Source: DASCNA01 sp036011305
GTDB lineage: Bacteria > Verrucomicrobiota > Lentisphaeria > Victivallales > GWF2-38-69
Length of the DNA: 19,920 nucleotides
Assembly: GCA_036011305.1 (NCBI GenBank)
Contig: DASCNA010000117.1
Location: forward strand, 1-19,920
Direction of reading: 5' to 3'
The notes under the pieces: model-generated
Databases searched by the model: none
What the model was told of the DNA's origin: nothing
The model's input: the letters and a program-made list of their open reading frames with translations, nothing else
Shown: one piece after another, positions 8,385 through 15,864 of the stretch
How positions within the stretch are numbered: position 1 is the first letter of the stretch
Layout of the letters: every line of letters starts with the position of its first letter
Translations under genes and position numbers: made by a program

Positions 8385-8389
8385 ATTTC

Positions 8390-8745
8390 ATGGCAGACAA
8401 ATTTAAAATAACGAGAAGACAGTTTATTAAAAACATGCTGTTTACATCTTTGTTTCTCTGTTTGCCATGTTTTGCTATTTCAAAAATTTGTTCTGGGAAA
8501 AGTAATATTGAAAATGATCCTATTCATATGATTCAATTGAATATGCTCCTTATATCTGCTTAAAAGACTTTAAAAAAAGCAGTGCTTTTGGCACAGGTTT
8601 ATCAAAAAATAAAACGTTGGTGATGGGAGATAAGCTTTGCAACTTTAAGCTTAAAAAAGAATGTAAAGTTATACAGTGCTGCGATAGTGAAATTGATGAA
8701 ATTAGAAAAAGAACTTCAGAAAATAAATTATATAAAACAATTTAA
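8390..8745 (+). pseudogene. Frame-disrupted small gene with Tat-type signal
   Basis: An ATG 5 bases after purL opens a frame of 57 residues ending at TAA 8561-8563. It begins MADKFKITRRQFIKNML, a textbook twin-arginine motif (T-R-R-x-F-I-K, R9-R10), followed by a hydrophobic stretch. The -1 frame is open from 8518 (after a TGA at 8515-8517) to TAA 8743-8745 and encodes a Lys/Cys-rich tail containing YAPYICLKDFKK and ECKVIQCC. Joining the frames anywhere in 8518-8560 would give an exported protein of about 118 residues. I do not recognise the family. It may be a recent pseudogene, a sequencing or assembly error, or programmed slippage; no long homopolymer marks the junction. Spacing suggests cotranscription with purL. 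Confidence 0.5.
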
Positions 8746-8784
8746 TCTTGAAATAATAAAAAAAAGGCTTAAATGTGGTAAAAA

Positions 8785-8859
8785 TGGAGCGAGCGAACGG
8801 ATTCGAACCGTCGACAATCACGTTGGCAACGTGAGGCTCTACCACTGAGCTACGCTCGC
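8785..8859 (-). tRNA. tRNA-Gly (anticodon GCC)
   Basis: On the minus strand the acceptor GCGAGCG pairs with CGCTCGC. The D arm contains AGCTCAGTGGTAGAGC. The anticodon stem TCACG/CGTGA holds the loop TTGCCAA with GCC. The T arm has GGTTCGAATCC. The discriminator base is T, and CCA is encoded (8785-8787 on the plus strand). It reads GGC and GGT. An uninterrupted T8 tract on the minus strand (8758-8765) lies 20 bases beyond the 3' end and may help end transcription, though no GC-rich hairpin precedes it. The gene faces purL and is divergent from murD. Confidence 0.97.
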
Positions 8860-8868
8860 TTAAAAACA

Positions 8869-8897
8869 GTTACAGAAGATACTATTAATTTAAACAA
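8869..8897 (-). promoter_or_regulatory. Putative tRNA-Gly promoter
   Basis: On the minus strand, TTGTTT (8892-8897) and TGTAAC (8869-8874) are 17 bases apart. The -10 ends 9 bases before the mature tRNA 5' end. Each box matches consensus at about four of six positions. Confidence 0.3.
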
Positions 8898-8923
8898 AAT
8901 CAAATCATAAATTATAAAAAAAT

Positions 8924-10279
8924 ATGTTTTTTCATGAAAAATTAAAAATTCTAATCTTAGGATTGGGTAAAAGTGGGATTGCTACAGTTAATCTAGCTAA
9001 TAAGAAAGGTTACGAAGTAATTGCTATTGACCAGAGATCTAGTGACAATTTATTATGCATAAAAAAAGAACTTTCAGCTAAAAAGAATAGAGTGATATTG
9101 GGCTTTAATGATGAATCACTTCCGCTGTGTAGCCTGATAGTAATAAGCCCCGGAATTTCACCCGATTCATTTTTAGGCAGGCTTGCAGAAAAAACCGGTG
9201 TTAAAATTATAAGTGAAATTGAATTTGCATATAGTTATTGTAAATATCCTATAATCGCAATTACTGGAACTAACGGTAAAACTACTGTAACTGAATTGTG
9301 CAGTCACTTATTAAATAAATCAGGTCTAAAAACAACAACAGCAGGTAATATAGGCAAACCATTAGCTGAAATTGTTATGGCTAATGAAAAATATGACTAT
9401 ATAGTTTTAGAACTTAGCTCATTTCAACTTCATTATATTGATGTATTTAAGCCCTTTCTTGCAGTAGTTTTAAATATTGATTCAGATCATATTGACTGGC
9501 ATTGTAGTTTAAAAAATTATATCCATGATAAAATGAATATTATTAAAAATATTCATTTTAAAAATAAAATCATAATTAATTACAATCTTCTTGATACTGT
9601 AAATAATTATAAAAGTGGGTATAATTCAAAATCATTTTCTCTTATTTCAGGAAAAGCAAATTTATTTATTAAAGATGGGAAATTATATCATAATAATCAG
9701 GCTGTTTGTTCTGTAAATAAATTTACTAATTTTAAAGCCGGACATGATTTTGAAAATCTAATGGCTGCACTGGCCGTTTGCAATGAAATTGGATTGAATA
9801 TAAAAAACTGTATAGAATTTATCAGAGATTTTAAACTTGGAAACCATAGAATGGAATTTGTTATGGAATATAAAAATGTAAAATATATTAATGATTCAAA
9901 ATCAACAAATCCATTAGCGTTAATTGCAGCAGTAAACTCTTGCGGAGAGGATAATAATATTTGTCTTATAGCTGGAGGTTTAGATAAAAAAATGAATTTT
10001 AAGGCGATATTAGATCTTGAAAAAAAAATAAAAAAAGTTTTTCTTACTGGAAAATCAAAAAATAAGCTAGCAAAATTGTGCGAAAGTGTATTAAATTACA
10101 GTAAACACGAGACTTTTAAAGATGCTGTAGAGGCAGCCTGTGATTATTCTGAGAGTGGAGACATTGTTTTGTTATCACCAGGTTGTGCCAGTATGGACAT
10201 GTTTAAAAACTATGAAGAAAGAGGAAATTATTTCAAAAAATTAATAAATAGGAGAGTTTTAGATGAGGTGCAAAGTTAG
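8924..10279 (+). CDS. murD: UDP-MurNAc-L-alanine:D-glutamate ligase MurD
   Basis: Cytosolic Mur ligase that adds D-Glu to UDP-MurNAc-L-Ala with ATP in peptidoglycan precursor synthesis. At 451 residues the length is typical. The N-terminal Rossmann-like domain carries ILGLGKSGIA (11-20). The central ATPase domain has the P-loop ITGTNGKTTVTE (113-124), ELSSFQL (163-169), NIDSDHIDWH (184-193) and a Lys in HDKMN (K203) at the usual carbamylated position. The C-terminal domain has GNHRME, NDSKSTNP and LSPGCASMDMFKNYEERG, all MurD hallmarks. No clear Shine-Dalgarno precedes the ATG. It lies outside a mur/fts (dcw) cluster, and its 3' end overlaps the LysM lipoprotein gene by 17 bases, indicating coupled translation. 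Confidence 0.96.
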   Translation: MFFHEKLKILILGLGKSGIATVNLANKKGYEVIAIDQRSSDNLLCIKKELSAKKNRVILGFNDESLPLCSLIVISPGISPDSFLGRLAEKTGVKIISEIEFAYSYCKYPIIAITGTNGKTTVTELCSHLLNKSGLKTTTAGNIGKPLAEIVMANEKYDYIVLELSSFQLHYIDVFKPFLAVVLNIDSDHIDWHCSLKNYIHDKMNIIKNIHFKNKIIINYNLLDTVNNYKSGYNSKSFSLISGKANLFIKDGKLYHNNQAVCSVNKFTNFKAGHDFENLMAALAVCNEIGLNIKNCIEFIRDFKLGNHRMEFVMEYKNVKYINDSKSTNPLALIAAVNSCGEDNNICLIAGGLDKKMNFKAILDLEKKIKKVFLTGKSKNKLAKLCESVLNYSKHETFKDAVEAACDYSESGDIVLLSPGCASMDMFKNYEERGNYFKKLINRRVLDEVQS

Positions 10280-11288
10280 TAATTTTACTTCAGGATCAGT
10301 AGTTTTAATAAGTCTGTGTTTAGGGGTGTTCATGTTCTTAAATGGATGTAGAGGTCCAAAAGTTTTAAATGATAGAGGAAATGTTCCTAGTCCGACTCTT
10401 GCCCCTGGAGAAAATGCAAATGAGCTTGCAAATCAGCAGAATTTAGAGTTACCGATAGGAGCTAATGAACAGATTAAACTATCTGATGAAACTATTAAAT
10501 CCTCATCTGGTGCCGGAGAAGGTTCTTCCAGCCTAGTAAATATTAAAAGTTCTAAACCTGTGCATTATACTGTAAAAAAAGGTGATTCTTTCTGGAAAAT
10601 AGCAAAAATGTATGATGTCAGTATGAAAGAGCTTGCTGCATATAACAAAATGGATTTAAATAAAAAACTTAAATATGGTACCGTCCTTGAGATACCACCA
10701 GGAGGGCTTCTTTCTCCAAAAGTAATGCCTAAAAGGAAAGTATCGTCTAGAGCAAATAAAATTACTACAACTGCTTTAACTGCAGGGGGGGCTAAATATA
10801 CCGTTAAAAGAGGCGATTCTTTATGGAGTGTTTCAAAGAAAAACGGAACTACAGTGAAAGCATTGGCGGAAGCTAATGGCATTAGCCCTAAAACTCACCT
10901 TATAGTGGGACAAAAGTTGGTAATACCAAGAGGAACAAAGCCAAAAAACAAAATAGTAAATAATTCGACTTCAGTAAAAAGTAGTTCTGTAAAAGCTAAA
11001 AATGATAACAAAAACAAAGTTACTTTAAGCAATGATGATAAAAAATTACTTGATGGAATTACTGCAGAACCTAATGCTCCTTCCAAACCTGTAGAAGTTA
11101 GCCCTGATGTAACTGCTTCAATATCAACACCAAGTTATTTGCCTCATACAGTAAAAGATGGAGATACATGGAGCACAGTTTCAGATATGTATGGAGTAAG
11201 TGTTGCTGACTTGAAAAAAGCCAATCCCAAAATTGCATCTGATAAAGAACTGAAAGTTGGAAGCGTAGTCAATATACCTGAAGAATAA
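10263..11288 (+). CDS. LysM-repeat lipoprotein (three LysM domains)
   Basis: Predicted cell-envelope lipoprotein that binds peptidoglycan glycan chains. The start is well supported: AGGAGAG at 10250-10256 lies 6 bases before the ATG, inside the murD 3' end. A signal peptide (about 1-28) ends in a lipobox, LNGC, with C29 as the lipidated residue. After a Ser/Pro/Asn-rich linker come three LysM domains at about 101-145 (HYTVKKGDSFWKIA), 178-222 (YTVKRGDSLWSVS) and 294-338 (PHTVKDGDTWSTVS). The linkers are low-complexity, Lys/Ser/Thr-rich. There is no catalytic domain (no NlpC/P60, M23 or amidase), so it is likely a wall-anchoring or scaffold protein rather than a hydrolase. Coupling to murD and the strong terminator after it define a two-gene unit. 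Confidence 0.88.
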   Translation: MRCKVSNFTSGSVVLISLCLGVFMFLNGCRGPKVLNDRGNVPSPTLAPGENANELANQQNLELPIGANEQIKLSDETIKSSSGAGEGSSSLVNIKSSKPVHYTVKKGDSFWKIAKMYDVSMKELAAYNKMDLNKKLKYGTVLEIPPGGLLSPKVMPKRKVSSRANKITTTALTAGGAKYTVKRGDSLWSVSKKNGTTVKALAEANGISPKTHLIVGQKLVIPRGTKPKNKIVNNSTSVKSSSVKAKNDNKNKVTLSNDDKKLLDGITAEPNAPSKPVEVSPDVTASISTPSYLPHTVKDGDTWSTVSDMYGVSVADLKKANPKIASDKELKVGSVVNIPEE

Positions 11289-11306
11289 TATAAAAAATAA
11301 TTTGAA

Positions 11307-11347
11307 AAACTGTTTCAATCTTTATTGATTGAAACAGTTTTTTTTTT
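11307..11347 (+). terminator. Intrinsic terminator after LysM lipoprotein gene
   Basis: A perfect 14-bp stem (AAACTGTTTCAATC at 11307-11320 with GATTGAAACAGTTT at 11327-11340) encloses a 6-base loop and is followed by seven further T residues. It closes the murD-LysM unit 18 bases after the stop. Confidence 0.92.
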
Positions 11348-11352
11348 ATAAT
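11325..11352 (+). promoter_or_regulatory. Putative hppA promoter inside the terminator
   Basis: TTGATT (11325-11330, terminator loop and right arm) and an exact TATAAT (11347-11352, right after the T tract) are separated by 16 bases. A second TATAAT at 11363-11368 is a possible alternative -10. Either start point lies downstream of the first possible hppA start codon at 11355, which supports a later start. Confidence 0.4.
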
Positions 11353-11399
11353 GTATGAGAAGTATAATAAATCCGATTATTAATCAAATGAAAGGAAAT

Positions 11400-13787
11400 A
11401 TGAAAAAAACCTTAACAACAATGTTTGTAACTGCAATTGCTTTTATAAGTATTGAATTTGCCGGTTCTGCCGCATCTGTCGGTTCATCTGGTGCTCTAAA
11501 AAATGTGGAGGGTATTACACTTGGATGGTGGATCGCTCCTATAGCATCTATAATTGCTTTAATATTTGCTTTAATATTTTATATATGGGTAATGAAGGCA
11601 TCTGAGGGAACCAGTGCTATGAAAACCATAGCCAGTCATGTAAGAGAAGGTGCAAAAGCTTATTTAGCCCGCCAGTATAAAACTGTTACCATAGTATTTA
11701 TAGTATTAGCTGTATTATTTATTATATTAGCATATTTAGGCTTACAGAACCCATTTGTACCAGTTGCTTTTTTGACAGGAGGTATATTTTCAGGTCTTTG
11801 TGGGTTTTTAGGTATGAAAACTGCAACTAATGCATCAGCACGAACTGCAAATGCAGCTGGAGAAAGTTTAAATAAAGGTTTACAGATTGCATTTAAATCT
11901 GGTGCTGTCATGGGGCTTGTAGTTGTTGGTTTCGGTTTATTTGATATTTCTATGTGGTACCTAATTTTAGATAAATTAGTTTATACTCCTGCCAATATGA
12001 CTGGGGGGTTATCGTTTTTAGGGTTGCAGCTTGTTCAGCAGGGATTTGATCCAAGTCATAAGCTAATTGAGATAACAACAACAATGTTAACTTTTGGAAT
12101 GGGTGCTTCAACACAGGCTCTTTTTGCCCGAGTTGGCGGAGGTATTTATACTAAAGCAGCCGATGTAGGGGCAGATCTAGTAGGTAAAGTTGAAGCAGGT
12201 ATACCTGAAGATGATCCAAGAAATCCGGCAACAATAGCTGATAATGTTGGTGATAATGTTGGTGATGTAGCAGGGATGGGTGCAGACCTTTATGAATCAT
12301 ACTGTGGTTCTATACTAGCAACGGCATCTTTAGGAGCGGCTTTACCCTTAACTTCTAAAATAAGCGGTGCTGTAGCAGTAACAGCTCCCATGATAGTAGC
12401 AGGTGTCGGTATCATTTTATCTATTATAGGCATATTTATGATACGCTGCAAAGAAGATGCCGACATGAAGAGTCTGCTTAAAGCTCTCGGTGTCGGAACC
12501 TGGGGAAGTAGTATCTTAATTATTATTGCTCTGGCTGTTCTTACATGGGGATTTAATATTATTACTCCTGGTATATTTGGTTCTATTGTTTCGGGACTTG
12601 TCTGTGGTACAATTATTGGATATTTTACTGAATATTATACTTCTGATGAATATAAGCCTACAAAAGGGATTGCTAAACAGGCTGAAATGGGTGCTGCCAC
12701 AACAATTATAGACGGTATGGCTGTCGGTATGTTTTCATCTGGAATACCTGTTATAGCCGTTGCTGCAGCTATTTTGTGTGCATTTGGTTTTTCAGGCGGA
12801 TTTGTGAATATGGCAGAAGGCCTCTATGGAATTGGGTTTGCGGCTGTAGGTATGCTTGCAACTTTAGGTATTACTCTAGCAACAGATTCATACGGCCCTA
12901 TTGCAGATAATGCTGGAGGCAATGCTCAGATGGCAGGACTTGATCCTATAGTGAGAGAAAGAACAGATGCACTCGATATGCTGGGAAATACAACTGCAGC
13001 TACAGGGAAAGGATTTGCAATAGGATCAGCAGCATTGACTGCTCTGGCTCTTCTAGCAGCATATGTTATGGAAGTTGATATCTGGAGTCATAAATTAGGT
13101 ACTACTATTGAAGGATTTTCTCCTGTTTCTTACAAAGCTGCTTCAAATAAAATCATGTATTATATAGATATTTATAATGTTCATGTGATGAACCCACTAA
13201 TGATATGTGGGGTATTTATCGGTGCGATGATGGCTTTTGTTTTTTGTGCTATGACAATGAAGGCTGTAGGTAGAGCAGCTGGGGCAATGGTTAACGAAGT
13301 GAGACGTCAATTTAAAGAAATTCCTGGTATTTTAACTGGAAAAGGAACGCCTGATTATGCTAAATGTGTTGAAATCTCTACTAAAGGTGCACAAAGAGAA
13401 ATGATTGTACCATCTCTATTAGCACTTATAGTACCAATAGTAGTAGGGCTTGTCTTAGGTGTGCCGGGAGTAATGGGGCTTCTTATTGGAGGTTTGACAG
13501 CTGGTTTTGTTTTAGCCTGTACTTTAAACAATGCAGGTGGAGCATGGGATAACTCAAAAAAACATATTGAAAAGGGTAATTTTGGCGGTAAAACATTACC
13601 AAGCGGAGATAAAAATCCTACTCATGCTGCAGCTGTAATCGGAGATACTGTGGGTGATCCTTTTAAAGATACAAGCGGACCGTCTCTTAACATACTTATT
13701 AAATTAATGAGTATGGTCAGTATTGTATTTGCTCCATTGGTAGTAAAATTGTCACCTATCGTTCATTCATGGTTAGGTTTTCATTAA
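11400..13787 (+). CDS. hppA: K+-dependent membrane pyrophosphatase, Na+-type
   Basis: Integral membrane pyrophosphatase that couples PPi hydrolysis to export of Na+ (possibly also H+). I chose the ATG at 11400 (795 aa), preceded by AAAGGA and opening with a signal-like MKKTLTTMF segment; 11388 is possible and 11355 is unlikely. About 16 hydrophobic helices follow. Active-site loops are visible: GKVEAGIPEDDPRNPATIAD, DNVGDNVGD (281-289) and, near the C-terminus, IGDTVGDPFKDTSGPS. NTTAATGKG carries Ala533 and Gly536, where K+-independent enzymes have Lys and Thr, so K+ dependence is predicted. DLYESY puts Glu299 at the semi-conserved position of Na+-type pumps such as the Thermotoga enzyme. Oddity: DNAGGNAQM has Gln510 where Glu is common in the family. 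Ion specificity is inferred. Confidence 0.95.
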   Translation: MKKTLTTMFVTAIAFISIEFAGSAASVGSSGALKNVEGITLGWWIAPIASIIALIFALIFYIWVMKASEGTSAMKTIASHVREGAKAYLARQYKTVTIVFIVLAVLFIILAYLGLQNPFVPVAFLTGGIFSGLCGFLGMKTATNASARTANAAGESLNKGLQIAFKSGAVMGLVVVGFGLFDISMWYLILDKLVYTPANMTGGLSFLGLQLVQQGFDPSHKLIEITTTMLTFGMGASTQALFARVGGGIYTKAADVGADLVGKVEAGIPEDDPRNPATIADNVGDNVGDVAGMGADLYESYCGSILATASLGAALPLTSKISGAVAVTAPMIVAGVGIILSIIGIFMIRCKEDADMKSLLKALGVGTWGSSILIIIALAVLTWGFNIITPGIFGSIVSGLVCGTIIGYFTEYYTSDEYKPTKGIAKQAEMGAATTIIDGMAVGMFSSGIPVIAVAAAILCAFGFSGGFVNMAEGLYGIGFAAVGMLATLGITLATDSYGPIADNAGGNAQMAGLDPIVRERTDALDMLGNTTAATGKGFAIGSAALTALALLAAYVMEVDIWSHKLGTTIEGFSPVSYKAASNKIMYYIDIYNVHVMNPLMICGVFIGAMMAFVFCAMTMKAVGRAAGAMVNEVRRQFKEIPGILTGKGTPDYAKCVEISTKGAQREMIVPSLLALIVPIVVGLVLGVPGVMGLLIGGLTAGFVLACTLNNAGGAWDNSKKHIEKGNFGGKTLPSGDKNPTHAAAVIGDTVGDPFKDTSGPSLNILIKLMSMVSIVFAPLVVKLSPIVHSWLGFH

Positions 13788-13807
13788 AAAAATAACTTAC
13801 TAAGTAG

Positions 13808-13840
13808 AAAACCTAATGAAATAAGTTTCATTAGGTTTTT
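13808..13840. terminator. Bidirectional terminator between hppA and hisS
   Basis: AAAACCTAATGAAA (13808-13821) pairs with TTTCATTAGGTTTT (13826-13839) around the 4-base loop TAAG. A T tract follows on the plus strand, and a shorter one on the minus strand. It serves the convergent hppA and hisS, whose stops are 64 bases apart. Confidence 0.85.
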
Positions 13841-13851
13841 CTATGTTAACT

Positions 13852-15114
13852 TTATAAGTTCTCCAAAGTAAAATCTATTGATTCACCTTTTTGCATATCT
13901 TTAATGCTAAAAAGACCTGATTCTACTTCATTTGATCCTATATATATAGCTTTAGATGCATTAATACGATTTGCTTTTTTGAAAAAAGATTTAGGTTTTT
14001 CAGGTTTAAGAGACATATCGCAATTTTCATTTCTTTCTCTTAATTTTGAAGTAATTTTTAGAGCTAATTTTTGAGAATCAGTATCCATAAAACCTATGGA
14101 ATATTCAATTTCAGATTCTTTACCAGGTGTTTTATCTAGATCATCCAGTAGTTCTGAAATTACTACATCTCCAAAACCAAGTCCTACGCACGGCATTACA
14201 TCTCCACCTAGTTTACTTAAAAGGTTATTATACCTTCCACCACCGAATATTGCTCTGAATTTTTTATTAATATCAAATGCCTCAAAAACAATACCGGTAT
14301 AATAAGCTAATCCGCGAATTATAGAAATATCGAAAATTAGATAATCGTCAAATCCCATATCTTTTGCAATACCGAAAAGCTCTTTAATTTCAATAACAGA
14401 CCAATTGTCAGCACCAAGTTGATCTATAACCTGGTCCAGAGATTGGATGGACATCAGATCGAAAATTTTAGTTATATCAACTTCTGGTACACCTTCTTCT
14501 TTTAAAAGTTCTACCATTTGCTCTTCAGAGATTTTACCTAGTTTATCAATAACTAGAAAACAAGCCGCAAAGTATTCTTTATCAATGCCGGATACATCAA
14601 AGAGCTCTCCAAGTATAGAACGGCTTCCTATGTGAACTTTGAATTCATTACTTGTCAATCCCATACTTCTGATAGCATCTATCGCTGTAGATAAGACCTC
14701 AGCTTCAGCCATAACTGATTTTTCACCTATAATATCAAGATTCCATTGATAGTGTTCACGTTTTCGCCCTCTAGTCATTCTTTCATATCTGAAACATTGT
14801 CCAATTGCAGACCATTTCACTGGAAAATTTAGAGCTTTCTGATGACTGATGATCATTCTTGCAAGAGATGGTGTAAGTTCAGGACGAAGTGCCAGTCGTC
14901 TATTGCTTTTATCTTCAAATGTATAAATCTGCTCTGATATCTCTTCTCCTGATTTTCTTTCCAGAAGTTCAAGTGTCTCTACAACAGGTGAATCGTAAAA
15001 TTCGAAACCGTGAATTTTGGAAGCTTTACGCCAATAATTGAAAATTGCATCATGTACACGATATTCTTCTGGGTAAAAGTCCCGCATTCCGCGGGGCGCT
15101 GCGTATTTTGCCAT
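13852..15114 (-). CDS. hisS: Histidyl-tRNA synthetase
   Basis: Class II aminoacyl-tRNA synthetase charging tRNA-His, cytosolic, 420 residues. The start reads MAKYAAPRGMRDFYPEE, the standard HisRS opening. Motif 1 lies around 42-62, ALRPELTPSLARM at 75-87, and motif 2 FRYERMTRGRKREHYQ at 108-123. The histidine-binding segment is RGLAYYTGIVFEAFD (267-281) and motif 3 lies around GLGFGDVVI (311-319), followed by a short anticodon-binding domain. The RGLAYYTGIVFE form, with Ala instead of the Asp of RGLDYYT, is that of the plant/plastid and several bacterial HisRS enzymes rather than E. coli. A GGAGA lies 11 bases before the ATG. It follows the HU gene but has its own likely promoter. Confidence 0.96.
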   Translation of the reverse strand: MAKYAAPRGMRDFYPEEYRVHDAIFNYWRKASKIHGFEFYDSPVVETLELLERKSGEEISEQIYTFEDKSNRRLALRPELTPSLARMIISHQKALNFPVKWSAIGQCFRYERMTRGRKREHYQWNLDIIGEKSVMAEAEVLSTAIDAIRSMGLTSNEFKVHIGSRSILGELFDVSGIDKEYFAACFLVIDKLGKISEEQMVELLKEEGVPEVDITKIFDLMSIQSLDQVIDQLGADNWSVIEIKELFGIAKDMGFDDYLIFDISIIRGLAYYTGIVFEAFDINKKFRAIFGGGRYNNLLSKLGGDVMPCVGLGFGDVVISELLDDLDKTPGKESEIEYSIGFMDTDSQKLALKITSKLRERNENCDMSLKPEKPKSFFKKANRINASKAIYIGSNEVESGLFSIKDMQKGESIDFTLENL

Positions 15115-15185
15115 AATGGTGTGTATCTCCGATAATTATAATTAAATCTGTAAGAAACTAAAAGTATTTCGTTATCTGATTAACA

Positions 15186-15191
15186 ATTATA
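15186..15191 (-). promoter_or_regulatory. -10 box (TATAAT) of hisS
   Basis: An exact TATAAT on the minus strand would start transcription near 15179, giving a leader of about 65 bases. The -35 region is weak (AATAAA-like). It lies downstream of the HU terminator, as expected for an independent hisS promoter. Confidence 0.4.
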
Positions 15192-15244
15192 CTGCAGGAT
15201 AAAACAGGTTTATTCCAGCTTAGCTTGATTCTTACAATTTATAC

Positions 15245-15282
15245 ATCAAACAAAAACCCCGCAAATCTAATATGCGAGGTTT
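15245..15282 (-). terminator. Intrinsic terminator after the HU gene
   Basis: On the minus strand AAACCTCGCA pairs with TGCGGGGTTT (one G-T wobble) around a 9-base loop and runs into TTGTTTG. It begins about 32 bases after the HU stop codon. Confidence 0.8.
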
Positions 15283-15314
15283 AATATACTATAAATAAAA
15301 GCTAACGCTATTTA

Positions 15315-15611
15315 TTATAGATTGTTAGGACTAATTTTGTTAACTTTGTCTTTTAACTCTTTACCAGGCCTAAATTTCACAACAGCTCTTTCAGGTATAA
15401 CTACTTCATTTTCAGGTCTGTTTGGATTACGTCCTTTTCTTGCTTTTCTAACCTTTACTTCAAATACTCCGAAATTTCTAAGTTCAATAGTATTAGCAGA
15501 TGATAGCTCGCTAGATATGTAATCCAAAGTCTTTTGAACTACTGCAGCTACCTGATTCTGTGTTAAATCAGTTTCACCTGAAATTTTAAGTACCATGTCT
15601 CTTTTTGTCAT
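15315..15611 (-). CDS. HU/IHF-family DNA-binding protein
   Basis: Small nucleoid protein that binds and bends DNA as a dimer. At 98 residues the length is slightly above the HU norm of about 90. The helical base (1-40) opens MTKRDMVLKISGETDLTQ. The family signature surrounds ELRNFGVFEVKVRKARKGRN (43-62). The DNA-binding beta arm has its tip at GRNPNRPE (60-67), with the proline that intercalates in DNA, and FRPGKELKDKV closes the fold. The ribosome binding site is good, AGGAGT 8 bases before the ATG, and a second AGGAGT stands 10 bases further upstream. HU versus IHF cannot be decided from sequence alone; a single gene with this arm is most often HU. It has its own promoter and terminator, so it is likely monocistronic. 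Confidence 0.93.
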   Translation of the reverse strand: MTKRDMVLKISGETDLTQNQVAAVVQKTLDYISSELSSANTIELRNFGVFEVKVRKARKGRNPNRPENEVVIPERAVVKFRPGKELKDKVNKISPNNL

Positions 15612-15780
15612 TATGATTACTCCTAGTTACTCCTATGTAATATTCTACAATCTTTGTGTTTAGATTTAGATAAGAAATACATTTTAAAACTTCTTTATGT
15701 TAATTACAAGAAAATTAGGAACTTTTAACACTATTTTTCTCTAACTTGATATAAAATGTGTAAAATAATGAGTAATCATG

Positions 15781-15809
15781 ATTATATAAAAAGAGAGTGA
15801 AAAAGTTAA
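15781..15809 (-). promoter_or_regulatory. Putative promoter of the HU gene
   Basis: On the minus strand TTAACT (15804-15809) and an exact TATAAT (15781-15786) are 17 bases apart. The start would be near 15774, giving an unusually long leader of about 163 bases with no other gene in it. Confidence 0.42.
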
Positions 15810-15864
15810 CGTAAAATGATGTGATTTTTCAATCTCAATATGAAAGCATTAAAAAAATAGATAA

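Noticed and set aside
13824..13851. CTATGTTAACT (13841-13851) as a XerD-arm of dif at the point where gene strands converge
   Set aside because: The matching left arm is absent, and the upstream half is the right arm of the hppA/hisS terminator.
14096..14635. Plus-strand open frames opposite hisS, and similar frames opposite purL, hppA, mrdA and mreC
   Set aside because: They are out-of-frame or antisense shadows of strongly conserved genes, with no start signals or recognisable products.
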